This document shows positions 1 to 13,553 of a DNA stretch of 64,000 nt, piece by piece. A program made the position numbers and the translations under genes. Every line of letters starts with the position of its first letter. Position 1 is the stretch's first letter. The DNA lies in NCBI GenBank assembly GCA_003640385.1, contig RCAB01000290.1, forward strand, positions 17,412-81,411. Direction: 5' to 3'. The notes below the pieces were generated by a model. That model was not told the origin of the DNA. It worked only from the letters and a program-made list of their open reading frames with translations, and made no database searches. This stretch comes from Setaria digitata (taxonomy: Eukaryota; Nematoda; Chromadorea; Rhabditida; Setariidae).

Positions 1-271
1 TATTAATCATTTTAATTCTCTCATATTTTGCATCAGAACTGCCATTCTCTTCATGAAATGAAGCATTGCAAGGTGTTGTCACTAGAGTGATAACTCTGAT
101 AACAGGAAAAAATTGCACATTACTTGTAGCTCTGAAGATTGAATTGTGCCTCTAACATAGAAATACGATTTTATCTAATCGGATTCCCTAATACTTGAAC
201 AATTTAATAGTTTATTTAAAAAAAAAAGGGAAATCTCTTTGTTTATTTTAAAATCTATCTATTATTTTCAG

Positions 272-718
272 AATCTTTTAACAACCACTTTGGAAGCAAT
301 GAATCGATTCAAAAGCGTGATAAGATAGCAAGGTGAGTGAGTGTTACAGATAAAAGAGAGCGTGTAGTCGAGCGCTACTTTCGTCTAAACCACTAAACCA
401 AAAGGTAAATCATGGAGCACAACTTTCGCAAATCAGGAATTCTTTTTAAGGGACATTTGTACTGTGACCGCTGTTGACGCACTACCAAACACTATAGCGA
501 GAAATTATTTGCCAAAAATTCCTGCTGATTGCTCGTGTGACAAGGATGCTAAATCAGGAAATAGTCGCAATGAACTAATTTCTGTTATGACATCATCCGG
601 ATTTACAACCTCTTTTGGCTTTCAAGATTCGCCAGATAAATCTCCAGAAATGGATATGGAATTGAAATTTACTGATATAACTCTTGCTCAAAAGTTCGTC
701 TTTCTAGTACATTTTTAA
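272..718 (+). CDS. Unrecognised coding exons; either the 3' end of an upstream gene or 5' exons of the coiled-coil gene
   Basis: Two exons can be seen. The first runs 272-332 after a TTTTCAG acceptor; it enters in phase 1 and leaves in phase 2 at GCAAG/gtgagt. The second starts at 451 after TTTTTAAG in the matching phase. Joined, they read through KRDKIAR, DICTVTAV, IPADCSCDKD and SPEMDMELKF. The second exon can end in two ways. It can run to the TAA at 716-718, closing a gene whose 5' end lies before the window. Or it can be spliced at 693 (CAAAA/gttcgt, phase 2) into the exon at 3179, which also enters in phase 2. The second reading would make this the long N-terminus of the coiled-coil protein below. 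Amino-acid use looks like protein, and phase agreement across the intron supports it. I do not recognise a family. Confidence 0.5.
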
Positions 719-1379
719 CTTATGAAACACATGTCACGGAAGGGTAAAGAACCTTGAAATCTCAGGTCATGTCATTGTTAATCAGAATTCAATCGATACC
801 ACTAGCAGTTCTAATTTGCAGAGAATTTTGCCTCCTACCTTCTTTCATCATTCTCCACTGTAAATTATACTAAAAGGATTATGAAACAAGAAACGCTGAG
901 ATAGAAATGCAATTTGATAACGTTTTTTTCTGGAAATTAACAAAACAGTTTCTTGTCTCCATTCTTTTTTCGAACGTCATGTGAAAGCCCATATCTATGA
1001 GGATTCATTACGGGGAAAAAACGTGTTTGTATGTTAGCGACACATTAAAAGGTGTCGTCGAATTCTCTTACAGTCGTCATCCCTTAAGACTACATTTTCG
1101 GGCAATTTATGGACATACTCTGAACATTTCTTCTGAGAGTTCACAGGAAAGTGTCAGTAAAAAACGCTACGACAATTCACTCTGTATCCATCAAATGCTC
1201 TGCAGAATTCTGAAAAATGGGTGCTCCCTAGGCAGTGCCGCTCCAAGAACGTGAGAGTGCTACAGTGGCAGGTACAGCAAAAGTGCAAACAGTCAGTGTG
1301 TCGAAACGAAGCACGCTGCACTGACTGAAGTTTTAAAGATTCATGTTCCATCAGTTCTCCGCAAAACAGACCCTCGGGA

Positions 1380-1581
1380 AGACGGGGAGAAGAAGACACT
1401 GACGACCGACGACAACGCGCGATGACAACTGTGGCGCTAGCGATGATGACAACACCCCTCGCCTCCTCTACTCTCTCTGTCCTTTTCTACTCGGATGTTG
1501 TGGTAGAGCGGTGGTGTGAATGAATGGTGCCGCTTCTGCTGCTACCGCCGCTGCTGCTGTTGGTGGTAGGGCTGTACTGTG
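1380..1581 (+). promoter_or_regulatory. GC-richer leader or promoter region before the alternative first exon
   Basis: This stretch is clearly richer in G and C than its surroundings. It contains GAC/GAT runs near 1400-1450 and a run of CTG/CCG triplets at about 1528-1563, directly upstream of the ATG at 1582. In an AT-rich nematode genome such a patch before a short first exon fits a promoter or 5' UTR. No TATA box or acceptor is evident just before the ATG, so an untranslated first exon with its own transcription start is as likely as trans-splicing. Confidence 0.3.
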
Positions 1582-3450
1582 ATGGCCGACTGCCTACTTC
1601 TGAACACGCTGATCAAGTCCGTGAGGTGAGCTCCTGATTTGATCTTACGTCTCCAGCATCACCAGCTTCACATTCCTTCCACATATCCTACTTTTTATCC
1701 TTGCTTTATTTTCATCTAATTATCACGCTAATTATTGCCGAAGTCATAGAAGTACTCGTCATCTTACTTCCTTACATCCTTTTAATTTTCCCGCTTAACT
1801 TATTGATGCTTGGAGCTACGGAAAATGATGTTGAGCTTCTTCACATTCCCACTGTTCAAATTCGTCATCTGACGCGGATTTTGCCCAGAAATTCTAAAGA
1901 ATTTTCTTAGTTTTATTCCTCCATTTCTTTCTCCTTCCTGGTTTTCGCAAAATCGATTCAGAAACCACTTCCATAACCCTCATTCCTCTTCTCATACCTC
2001 CAAAAATCACGATATTGAAATAATTAATGCACGGGATGTCAAATAATCAATAACTTGAATGAATGGTGAGTGGGTTAATTTCCAGTTAAAAGGATTTTGT
2101 CAAGATATCGAGAGGATATGAACATTTCATATGAAGTTTCTGTGTTAGCATAACTAGTCTTGTTGGTTGATAGCACTACCTTCACAAATCCCTCTTCTTG
2201 GTTACCATTACCATGCACCTAATCATAACGTTCCTTACGTTATATAATCACAGAAACAGATTCTGAACGGTGGTGCATTACACTCCTTCTTTTTTTGCTA
2301 GGTTGGAAGACCTAATAGCTGCAGTTTACCGATTTCATCTCTACCAGTTCTTTCATTGTTCTTTTCGTCATAATCAATTTTCTTATAAGCTAATTGTTGC
2401 TTCCAGCAAATCAGAGGATCGAACCACTAGTTGCTTTTCACGTGTTTACTGAAGTTTTGTTTGAAACAAAGATGTTTAGAGCCTCAGGTTACATAAAGTA
2501 CTACTTGAGTTATCTTCATTTTAATTTCGAGGACTATTTTTCCTTAAGTAGAAGTATTATACAGTCATAGTTACTATTAAAACTCTTCTGCAAAAAGCAC
2601 AGTTATCGACGACTTAAATTAATTTTTTTGTAAAGAGCTGAACTATTTATAGACGAAACAATACAAAATTTGTCATAACTTACAACGTTACTGTTAAACG
2701 CCGTAGTTTCATATCAGAAATTGATTTTTCATACCTTTAAAATTTTATGCGCTCCATTTTCAGTTAAAGCAAATGCTTATTTTTTTTTTTTGTTCCGTTT
2801 GCCGCCCGCATGCCATTTGTAATCATTTATGTACTTCTTATTCTTTCTAAATCCTGAAATTCAAAATTTTATGAATTACCAGATAGTTTATATATCTGAG
2901 ACAGTAAAAGAATCAGTGTGTGGTACTTTCTTAAAAATTTGGTCTTTAAGTTATGATAGGGATATCTTACTAGCATACGATGTAACAAATTTGAAGTGCT
3001 GTTGCCACCATTCGATCTCCTTCAGTGAATATGAAATAAGAAATTCTATATTTCATTGTCTGTGGTTTCGTCATACCTGTTAAAAAGAGAAGTTCCTTCT
3101 GAGTAATAAGTAATTGATGGTTTTTTTTTTTTTTTTTTCTCGTGAACTGGATGTACTTACTGAATGTGGTCTGTCCAGGAATTTCAGGGCAAGTCGATCT
3201 CGTTCGCGACGACCATCATCACGGGACCTTGATCAAGGACCAGTTGTTTCAGCAAATTCGTTGCCAACGCATTATCAGTAAGTATTAATTTAATCCAGTT
3301 ATGTTAGTTTATATCATATTCTTTTCTGGTGTAAATCGTGACTTGGTTGTATTGTGGCTACCTTTTAAAGCTTTTTTTTTTAACCTTATGTCATTATATA
3401 TATTAGTTATATATATTAACGGTTGATATATATATATAAAAAAAAAAGGT

Positions 3451-3484
<34 letters not shown>

Positions 3485-4788
3485 ACCGTTAACTTAAAAT
3501 GATCTTGTGCTTTTTCTCGCAATGTCATAGTTAGAGGCGGGTGAGAAGTTGTAGTTTAAATCGAGGAGTTTAAATTTTTGATCATACTTTCCAAATCTTG
3601 ATACACATAAATGTTTCTTGTAATATGAAGTTAAAATGTTTTGGAAAACACAGCACGATTTGATGATAGACCCAGCCAAGTCATTGTCTTTCGCATATTG
3701 CATTTCGTCTGCAGTCATATTCGAGACACTCAGTCGTAAGACTTTCGCTATGGAAAAAAAATCGTAAATTATAGTGATGCAGTTGTTTGTAGCCACTAAA
3801 AAAAGGTACTAGCGCAGCTTCATCTCTGGAAGTTACTCGAAATTCGTAAGAGTCATATCATCATTGGGAGTTTAGATTTCGGATTCTCTTGTCTTATTCA
3901 CCATTATCAGCAATTACTTTCAGGAGTGTAACTAATAAACTGCTGTTATAAGCGGCTCCTTTTAGGATTTTGAGGTTTTGCGGTTTGAATAGTATGCGCA
4001 TAATTTTCAATCAGAGATTCAAACTTAATTTCTCGTTTTTATATAGAAATCAAAGATACGATGAGGCGTTGGTCAGTGAAAATACGACGGTTGCATTTCC
4101 AAGTATGGCGATGTATAAATCATCATGCAATGATGTTATATACATAAAGAGTCAACTGCTTGAACTGCACAAATTAATAAATGCATGTTTATCGTTTTAG
4201 TAATTATTATTATTTCAGTTTTTCTTTTTGTGCTGATTTTTTTAATTGTGGAAATAGATTTCTCAGCAGTTTACATTCTTTTGTAATTAAAAAAAAAAAT
4301 AGTCGTTAAAGTATGACTGTCAAGTTATTACTTTAATATTTAAATGAGGTATGTTCATCAATAATTCCTTTCATACCATCGACGCGTAGATAACACCATC
4401 AATGTATTTCGTTTTAAGTTTGACGTATCCGTGTAATGCCACCTTATCACTCCGCTACCCAAAGTTCAGTAAGACCATCCTTTTGACTACTTTCTTCACC
4501 ATTTACTACACATCCAAATTTCTCTTCAGAATTCAAGAGAAACAATTCAAGGGAATTCAAGAGAAAAAACGGATAAATCGACTCCAGTGGTATGTTGTCT
4601 GATTATTGCACTTTTCATTTGCATTTATTAATGGTTTTGAAGAACATTTTGAAATCTGATAGTTCCAGAAAATGGAGGACAGCGATTTTGTACAGCAACT
4701 CCTTGAAGAAAATGAAGCTTTACGTAAGGAACTTATGGAAAAAGATAGGATAATTAGCAAGTTAAAGGCTCAAATGCTGCTTCATTGA
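1582..4788 (+). CDS. Small Ser/Arg-rich protein with a C-terminal coiled coil (136 aa isoform)
   Basis: Five exons join in phase: 1582-1625, 3179-3277 (alternative acceptor 3188), 4047-4134, 4530-4589 and 4669-4788 (TGA), 411 nt in all. The short first exon encodes MADCLLLNTLIKSVR and ends in a strong AG/gtgagc donor. Exon 2 gives a basic Ser/Arg stretch (RASRSRSRRPSSRD), possibly phosphorylated. Exons 3-4 are polar and low in complexity. The last exon encodes a Glu/Leu/Lys heptad pattern (QQLLEENEALRKELMEKD, then KLKAQ), a clear parallel coiled-coil or leucine-zipper segment ending the protein. It probably works as a dimer or scaffold partner. The upstream exons at 272-693 could replace the first exon. 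I do not recognise the family. The least certain boundary is the GAT/gttata donor at 4134. Confidence 0.55.
3416..3492. repeat. AT-rich palindrome (cruciform-forming inverted repeat)
   Basis: The arms TTAACGGTTGATATATATAT and its reverse complement flank a (TA)n core. A second internal copy of GGTTGATATATAT lies at about 3448, so alternative hairpins are possible. The arms match perfectly for about 22 bp. It lies in the intron between exons 2 and 3 of the coiled-coil gene. Confidence 0.8.
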
Positions 4789-7700
4789 TTTTTTTGTTGA
4801 TTGTGATTGTCTATTGCCGTATGTGTCTTTTTAGATTTAACGTCTTTCTTATCCATCTTATTTAGTTCTTTATTTCAATTTCAACTGGATTCTAAAAAAA
4901 GTAGCATATTGAATAATTACATGTAGTCGAGATCATTCGTATTTTATTTTCTGTCTTCGTTTTTTTTATAAAGCTGTAAAACAGAAGTGCTGTAAAGGTA
5001 CTTGGAACACTGTTGTGACAGTTTCTGTAGTCTCTTCTCACCTGCCTGTCAACTAGAATCTTGCTTGAAAATATGGCTTCTTTTATTTTCATGTATAAAT
5101 TTATGGGATATGTTTAATAGTATTGTATTATTATTTAAAAAAAGGAGATTTTTGGTTATTTTATTTCTCTACAAACACCGGATCTGTAGCATAGTTTGAT
5201 TGTAATAGACTTGAAAACTTTAAAGAAATGAAAAGAAATAGATAGAGAAGATCATTAATTGAAAAAGAATCACTTGAGGTTGTTTGAAGTTGAACTCGGA
5301 GGGTGTTTAGTTTTGTCAGTTTTTATACGTTGAACTAAATGTTTGCCACTGCTTAGGAGACTTCTGAGTCATGTTTGCCCATTGCTACTGTAATTTTTTT
5401 ATTACGTGTTATTTTGAATTTATTTGTCGCATCCAAGGGTCACACACTTTGAGGGTTTTGATATTTTTGGGTATAAATTATTGATTTGGTATGGTGTCAT
5501 TTGCTTTGTGTTCTTATTTATTCAAGAGTGATGCTTACGTGTGTTTCTTGGTGATTTGATTAAAACCAGGATAGTTTTGCTTACCATTTTTGCAGATTAT
5601 TCCAAAAGATATTTAAAAGCAAAATAATGCACAGTTCAGTTTAATTGACTGATTTTGACACAGACGTGTTAAATTTTTACAGATATGGCATGTAGAGTTA
5701 AAAGAAGTAAATTATCTGTTTACTCATTTTTCTTCAGTCCAGACTCAGGCCTCAGGAATAAAAAATACCAAGCAGGGGAGTTAACTTGTTGAATTTCGAA
5801 TTTCTCAGTGCAAAGAAAAAGCAAACAATTGAAAAACAAGATGTTTTTTGCTCGACTATTTTATTTGATGATAATTGACACTAACTTTGTTACAGTCCTT
5901 ATCAAAATAAGTTTCTAAAGCTCCTCAACCGAATTTTTGTGCGGACCCTACATTTTCTAATATAAAATTCTATACAATGCATGAAAATAATTGCGGAACA
6001 GTTACTTAAAACACATTTTCATTTGGTGACGTATGGGAATTTCTATTTCTATTCTGTTTTTATCTTTTATTCTACATTTTATTGTATTTTTATTCACAAG
6101 GGGAAGTTTTTTTTTTAATTATAAATTTAATTAATCCCAAAATGTAATGTGTTCTTATTTGGCAACTTGACTGAGTCATATTTAATCAAGCAGCCCAACA
6201 TTCCTGAATTAGCGACCGGAATTTTCATTGTTCCACAAATTAGAGCAAGTAGTATTCTTGTGATGTTCACTGCATTGTAGTAACAGTTTTCATTTAATTC
6301 AGTGCGGAGAAAAAATTATGGGATTAAGCTGAGATGTCGAAGGATTTTTCATGAATTAATTTGATTTCTTTTTGTAAGATCGAAGAACGAATTTAATTGG
6401 AATATCATGTTCCAATTCTCCTCAATAATTTGATTTAGTGAAATAAATCATGTGTTACCTACGCTGTAAAATACACTTTTCATTTGTATATGTCAGAAGT
6501 TATGCAAAAATAGTCTGCCGTTTCAACTGAACTTCTAGAAGATTAGTTTTAAGAAAAAAAGAAATCATTAACATACATAAGCTTATAATTTGACGATTAA
6601 GTGAATATTTATTTCAAAGAATGTATATATTTCCATTGAACGAACAAATTTTTTCGTTGCATGCATGTCAATATCACATTTTACTTGTTTGTAAACACGA
6701 TCCTTGAGTATAATTTGTTTGAACTATTCCATGGTTACTGTGAACTTGAAGAACAAATACAGAACCAAGGCTCTTGAGGTAAAGGTATTCTTTGAATTAA
6801 TCTGGTTACACGAGATCTGAAAATAGATCTGGATATCAGTCAGACCTCTTGCAATATCATCTAAGTATAAAGCAATATAAACAACAAAATTAGAATAAGA
6901 CCAAAAAGCGGCTGAAAAAGTTCTTTACAGAGCGTAGTTTTGTGAGAAAAAAAAAAAAAACAAAACGGAAAATTGATCCAATTTTTCATTTCCAGTTTGT
7001 AAATGACAAAGTTGATGTTGATTTTCTAAGATTTATACCTCCTACTTAACCGATGCCACATCCGTTATCTAAATTTTGAAAAAATTTCTGATGCCTGGAA
7101 CGTTCACCACAATGATACCAAATGTTATTCACTAAAGAGTGCCAGCAAGAGTGAGTTCTCTTTTTGTCGTTTTAGGGAATAATTCATGCATATTGAATTC
7201 CCAGAATTTCACTGAAATCTCTGTGGCAGTGAAAAGAATGTAACATCATCATCTCAAGATTGATCCAGACAATATTAGTTCAGATAGCTTATTCAGAAGA
7301 GTTGAATTCCAGTCGACATCTTTTCTCTTTCACGCCCCTTTGTACTATTTTCTATGACAACATTTCTTCCAAATAGTTGAAGGTCTAGATGTTTCACACA
7401 TTTCTGAAATGATTCTTTTGATTTGTAGGAGATATGACTTGACATATACTGCAGGTATCTGGGTCATAAAGTTTCCGAAGCTATCTCGTTCTTTCATAAT
7501 GTGGTTGAGTGGATGAAAAGATATTCCCGGAAGCACTAATGTTAACTTAAACAATAAAACACCTTAATTGAAATGAGGACCTTAACTACGAATTTTCAGT
7601 AATTGAAATATCATTCATTTTTAGGAAATGAGATATGAAACAAATCAATCGGTAAGGTATACAAGTGTTTTGAAGAAACACTGGCTGGAAATTGAAGCTA

Positions 7701-10700
7701 ACAGCATTTTCATAAAAGAAATTGCAATAAGTGGTTTACCTGACGAACATTAATGTGAAAGGCCTCAGCAGTAACTTAAATTTGAGCGGATTATTAAGAC
7801 AAAAGATAATCTAAAAGTTATAATTGTTACTGCTTTCATCAAAAGCTTTTAGCGTATTTGAGAAAATCTCCAAGGTGGTAACTTCAATATTTTCTAAGAA
7901 TAGCAACAGATGATCTTAATTTATCTGAGCTACAAGTATTTTCATTGCTGTGAAATTTTAAATCGCACTAACCTGTATTCTCCGTATGGATCAAATATAT
8001 CCATGCAAGATGACCTTCTAGAAAAGAAAGAATGGTAGGTCAGGGAGTAAGTGCAGTGGCTTGACTATCGTTTAATCAGAATGGATGTTTTCACTTGGTG
8101 AATTTTAATACTCCAATATTCACAACTGAGATATAACAAGCAATTAATTCTTCATCAACTACCTCTAAATTGCCATTTGGTGTGGTAGTCATCACCTGGT
8201 CACCATTACTTTCTACACGTCTTGAATGAAATTTAAAGATATGAAGAAGGAGGATGGGTAAGGAAGGAGGGGGAGCATGTTTTCGTTGCTAGTTAAAAAA
8301 TGAAACTTGATGTGATGCATAACATCTGTACTATTTGAAATCATAGAGGAAAGTAACAAGAAACTTAAGATTTTCAACGTATTAAGGTTTCTTCTAATTA
8401 TGAAATGCTACTTCAGATCTTTCTCACTTCAAGCGTGTATGTGTGTATGTATAATCAAGTATGTGCAAAGATATAAAGATGTATTATGCAAAGGAAATAA
8501 TGTTTCAAGATTTTTTTTTCCCTGAGAAGTAATAAAGAAAAACTTAAGGTAAAGATATCACATTGGATTAAAGTTATCTGTCCAATATTTGAGTTACTTC
8601 GCTAAGAAGCATTATAGAACTTATTGCTGCCTTATTTTCTCTCCTTTACAAAATGCAATATTTTATCGTTTTTTTTTTTTTTTTTTTTTTGAATAAGCCA
8701 TTTGGACAAATTTTCATTGTGTTTGACGATTGGTAACGTCCACTTGTTGTCGTACACTCATCAAAAAATTATGGAATAACAGCAAATTATGAGTCATTTT
8801 TTAATAAAACGAATAAATTTTCGAACTGAACTTATACTACCTACCTGGATTAAAATCCAAAGTGAATAGCTAAGATTGAACAAAACACAAAAAGGCCTAA
8901 TGTTGGGCATCCAAAAAATAAGAATTTCTTATTTTGTCAAACTCAGGATTTTAATCATAACTCTTTTACCTTTATTCCAGTTCAACAACACATGGCGTAT
9001 TACTATAGCTGCTAAATGTTGGAAGAAATTCATCCCAAAGCAATATATATTTTTTTTAAATATTTCAGTAAATAAAATATATTTCTTGTAAATACCCTTG
9101 TAGACACTAGAATGACACGTCCCAAAATTAGTTTTAAGATTATGAGACGGATACATTTAAAAATAGGCATTTTTAACCAAACCGTAACTTCTATCAAATC
9201 TTCTAAGGGAATTTCATTTCTAAAAAATTACGTCTCAAACAATGGAAGAGAAAAGTATAAGGAGAACAATGGGGGAAAAACTTTGACATAAATTGTTACA
9301 ACAGCAGGAGAAAAGCTGGTTTTTAGAATAATATTGTTGCAATACTGTAGAAGAGAGAATTCAGAGGTTCATAAGTGATGTTTAGTTTGGTAATTAACGG
9401 TTATAGATATATAAACAGAGTTTGCTAATATTGTATAGGAATGAAAATTACAAGGAATTTAATAAAACAAGAACTAAATGAATATTGGATCCTGAATTGC
9501 ACTTGGTCTTAAAGGTAAATTTGGGCCAAAAAAGATAAATTTCTCACATGATAAGCCGGAATTAACTGAACAAAAATTAATATAATAATTTTAAATGACA
9601 GTGCTAAATGCTGGTTTAATGCTAGCTGCCTTCTTTAAAAGGAAATATTTCATCTTCTTCAGGTTACTTTTCTTCGGCCTTACAAGATTACTCCATGCAT
9701 ATACAGGTTTATCAGACACGTCTTTACTAATACTTGATTAAGTTAGCGCAAAAATATGATACATTTAAATAAAATTAGAAGAAATAATTTTTCCATAGGT
9801 GAAATTGAGGGATTAAAAATTTGGTACATGCAAATAGTAGATAATAAATTTTATACTTTTTTTGAAACATTATTGGATTTAGTATGAAGTCTGGATGCAG
9901 GAAGTACAGATTTTAGTAGAGGCATGCAAAAAATGCCTATCAAGCTATTGAAACTGAGAAACTAGATAGTGAGAGAAGATTTAATTGAATTTGTTGCCTT
10001 AAAGAAATTAATGTGAATGAAGAATATTATCGATTGCTCATTACCTGTTAACTCATCAAGGTATTAATGCCTTTTATAAGTCGGTACCTTCAGTAGTGAC
10101 TCATGCTAATCACATCCTCTCTTGGGACTATTTTAATGGCATTAGACTAAATCTTGGACAATAGCTCCCGAACATCTGTTTCATCGATCATTATCCAATT
10201 GCTATCCGAACTACCGAAACTTCCACATATCAACCGACGCCTGAAAATTGCTTTTCTTTTTCACTGTTGGTCGGACCATCTATAAGGTCCACCTCCACAA
10301 ATGTTTGTTTCTTCCTTCTGCCAAGCAGTCGAAGTTGCCATTACCTGTTTTTATTTGGAAAAAGAGCCACTCCTACAGGGGTCATTCTAAGAGCCCTTCT
10401 TATTTTTACAGATACACTCGAGACAACATTGCCTCCGACTTTCTTCAGCTATTCTCGATCATGCGAGATAATTTACTGCTCTGATCCAGCATGCCTCCCT
10501 ACTGTGAGAACAATTGACGTTTTTTTTTTTTTTTTTTTCAGTAATTCTACAATCGAAATCTTTCACAGGAATAAATCAAAAGATGAGGGACTTTTGGTAA
10601 TAAATTGACGCTTTTTCTCACTTCCGCTCCCTCTCATAAATAATCCCAAAAAGCAATTAATGTTAGCCTCGAAATTGATCTAAGCAATTTTTAAAAAAGA

Positions 10701-12399
10701 CAAAACTTGCAACTAAAAGTTCTGGATAAGCTGAAATGCTTCATCAGAACAGTTCTGGATTATTTCATTGCTAGTCATTCAAATTCGAAACAGATTTGTT
10801 TGCAGTATGGACGAAGTCGCGCTATACAATATTTCAAATGTATAAATCATATATCTATCAGCTACATTAAAATCTTTACTTTCATCATATTTTTTCTTAG
10901 AAAGTTTTTACCCAGTAACTTTCGTATATGCTAGACTCCTTGATCTGTCTCAAAACGAGTTGGATAGGTATATAATGTCATATCGAAATGTAACTTTATA
11001 TGACATATAATGTTATACAAAATTTTACAAATTTTTATCCATATACCAATAATTACACGCGATGACAAATATATTTAGTAAAAGTATAATCGATACACTA
11101 CCGAAGAAGAGTAAGTTACATGGATAAGTAAACTTACCTTAAGGTAAATTTTAACATAGAAACACTAACAAGGATTTCCCTAGTAACGTCGAGTGAACAA
11201 GGAAAAGCCTATGCTGAATCCAATAGACAATTTGCATTAGATGAAAAATCATGGAATCCCTCCTTTTTTTATTTCATCCTATTTAACACTTCAGAAATTT
11301 TCCTGTTAAAATTAGAATGTTTAACTTTTGCATGCCCTTTTTGAGTCCTCCAGAGTTGAAGATTTTGTAACTCAATACAACCTGCATACTTCAGAACCAG
11401 CTCAAACCGATAACTGTTTTAAAATTTTTGTTTGATAGCTTTCTCAGAATAAGTATTTCACTCGTGGGAAATTACAAATCCTATACGTCACAAATTATTA
11501 GACCATGGGCAATCGTTATTTTTGACAAAAATGAAAAGTTTACTATATTTTTTTTTTCTAGTTTAATGCCAGCAAAGGATCAAATACTGTCTAGGTTACG
11601 AGTTATTTTTTTTTCTTTGCAGCATAATTTTAATAGATTTCCTTGTTATTATTGAAAAAGAATTATGTTTCCGCAGAAAAAACCGCCTAAAGAGGTCAAA
11701 AATAAAAGTTGTATAAACGAACGTTATCTGCTTATATTTGTTAGCGAAGTATCGAAAGATTTTATCTAAAAGTAATAGAAAGTTTTAGCATCAAATTACC
11801 ATATACGCCGGAAATGAAGATTTTGGTAAAACACCCAGTATTATTTACAACTTTAGTTTTCATCGCCGGAATAGTTGCTGCTAAAGCCTGCAATAATCCA
11901 AATGACTAGTTATACAGATTGGCTTAGATCATTTTATGGTTGCATCCTTGTGGTTTAATAACGTTGGTGAAAACTAAAAAATGGATTTGCTCTGTAGTGA
12001 CTCTAGAAATATTTGCTTATAAACTGCATATGGAACTAATTTATTGTGATGTTTCAGTAAAGATAGCGAAAAACTCTAAATTTTAATTAGTTCCTACTGA
12101 ACATTCAATACATAGCAGCAGTTGTGGAGAGACCATGAAAATATTGTTTTCCGGTTTTATTAAAATTATTATAGAGACCTTCTTAAGCTCATTTAAAAAA
12201 TGAGCAATTCTGAATTTGGGATTTAAAAAATGTACTAATGGCTTACCACTTCGGGCAAATGTCTTTTTTTAGAAGTCTTTTAAAGCTGGAAAGCAGTCGA
12301 ATTGTCTATTGATAATACAGGCTTCTCTTATCCAAATTTTTTCAGAACAACTTCGCCCACTACTCAATTTTTCTGATCTTTCTTTAGGACTACTTACTC
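4789..12399. other. Gene-poor AT-rich stretch
   Basis: I see no convincing exon series on either strand. The stretch is rich in A/T runs, for example a T tract at about 8670-8691. A patch at 10140-10520 has somewhat higher GC and long overlapping open frames on + without codon character or matched splice sites. An open frame on - at 7345-7554 has plausible composition but no supporting signals. This may be an intergenic or regulatory region, or the introns of a gene whose exons I missed. Confidence 0.5.
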
Positions 12400-12863
12400 C
12401 CTAATCGAGTTAAGTTCCCAATGCAATCGAAAATTGATCAGCCAATAAGTAAAAATGCTACGGCTTCAAAAAAACGGCCGAAGTGTTCCAAATTTTGGAC
12501 GCAAAGTTCCGACCCGCATCATTGTCTTGCTTCCTTCCTGATTTTTTTGGTTACTCAGAACATGCGACGTCCTTTCTCAAATTCAGTCCCGTTGCCATAT
12601 CAGTCCATCAAAAGCTTCTTGTAGTCCCCCGATTTGCAAAGGGAAAAACAGAGTGGAAGAACTACTGATTAATGAACAATGCCTTGCTTATTGTTACCTA
12701 CGTGAATATACGTGTTCTTACTACGAGACAGATGACTGCAACATAGCTTGCAGCAAACATTTCAATTCACGCTGCAAAGGGACGCACGTTGCGCTAATCT
12801 GCTAATGCATGCCAAGACGACGGAAACACATTCACAAATAAAAACAGACACAGACGTTTGCCT

Positions 12864-13142
12864 TCACTGCATGTGAATGGATGCAAAGTGGAAAATGTTC
12901 TCTGCAGCTGGACCAACGAAAGCTCGCTTACGCAACTGCACTTCCGCATGCTCCACATCTCTGCCCGTAATCCTTGTTGTTGGAACTGCTTTCATTGCAA
13001 GTCGTCCTCGAAATTTCCATGCGTCACGCATCTCTCGTTGTCTTACTCAATTATCTCTTCTGCAGGTTATTTTGCATTCCAGTGAATGCCAGCTGCGACA
13101 TTTCTTCCCTCTATGTCTCCTACTCATACTTCCAGCTCCCTC
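12864..13142 (-). pseudogene. Coding-like frame with one in-frame TGA (decayed gene or exon?)
   Basis: On the - strand one frame is open from 13142 to a stop at 12866-12864, apart from a single TGA at 13049-13047. The part after the TGA reads like real protein (REMRDAWKFRGRLAMK, TTRITGRDVEHAEVQLRKR, FVGPAAENIFHF), with mixed charged and hydrophobic residues and far higher GC than the flanks. The part before it (MSRRHRGKKCRSWHSLECK) is basic and Cys-containing. Either this is a decayed gene, or the TGA lies in an intron. Candidate acceptors near the TGA are weak. The opposite strand is also open for about 115 codons, which is common opposite a coding frame. Family not recognised. Confidence 0.35.
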
Positions 13143-13265
13143 TCAATTTATATTATCCCTAATATACTCTTACCATTATTGCATGCTATCGTCATTTGTA
13201 GCAGCAGTTTTCTCGTCCGTGTGATTGCTTCTCGCAGTGCTGTGGTGGTTTGGCATCTATTGTTC

Positions 13266-13553
13266 TCACCCAGTCGTCTTAGCCTTTTTCTCAAATCTGT
13301 CTAGGTCAAACGGAGTAGTTAGATGAAATTTGCGTAATCCTAGCTCAAACTTCTCTCCCTGCGTAATGTATGAGTTGACCCGTCTCATGTCTAAGGGAAG
13401 GGTGAATCCACTTCTTTGGAATGTATCATCGAGCAGCTGTTTCATCTTTCTATTGCTTTGCAATTCTTTAAATGCTTCACATGAGTGTTTCAATCTGCTT
13501 TTTATAAACAAGTCCAAGAAAGCTGAACGGAAGTAGTCTTGCAACGCCAACTT
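13266..13553 (-). CDS. Unrecognised coding-like exon
   Basis: An open frame of about 95 codons on - follows an AATAG that could be an acceptor and runs through ALQDYFRSAFLDLFIK, FKELQSNRKMKQLLDDTF and FTLPLDMRRVNSYITQ to KKAKTTG. It ends either at the TGA (13268-13266) or at a good donor overlapping it (ACTGG/gtgaga, exon end 13270, phase 2). The amino-acid mix is helical and charged, quite unlike random AT-rich translation. It lies just upstream, in transcription order, of the frame at 13142-12864, so both may belong to one - strand gene or gene remnant. I could not match the phases of the two pieces with good splice sites, and I do not recognise a family. Confidence 0.4.
   Translation of the reverse strand, partial: KLALQDYFRSAFLDLFIKSRLKHSCEAFKELQSNRKMKQLLDDTFQRSGFTLPLDMRRVNSYITQGEKFELGLRKFHLTTPFDLDRFEKKAKTTG

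Noticed and set aside
10248..10608. Overlapping + strand frames of 78 and 113 codons
   Set aside because: Two frames are open at once with Ser/Thr/Phe-rich low complexity and a poly-Phe run from a T tract. No convincing coding signal.
12877..13224. + strand open frame of 115 codons
   Set aside because: It lies opposite the - strand frame that has better protein character, it is leucine/serine-rich, and it lacks splice or start context.
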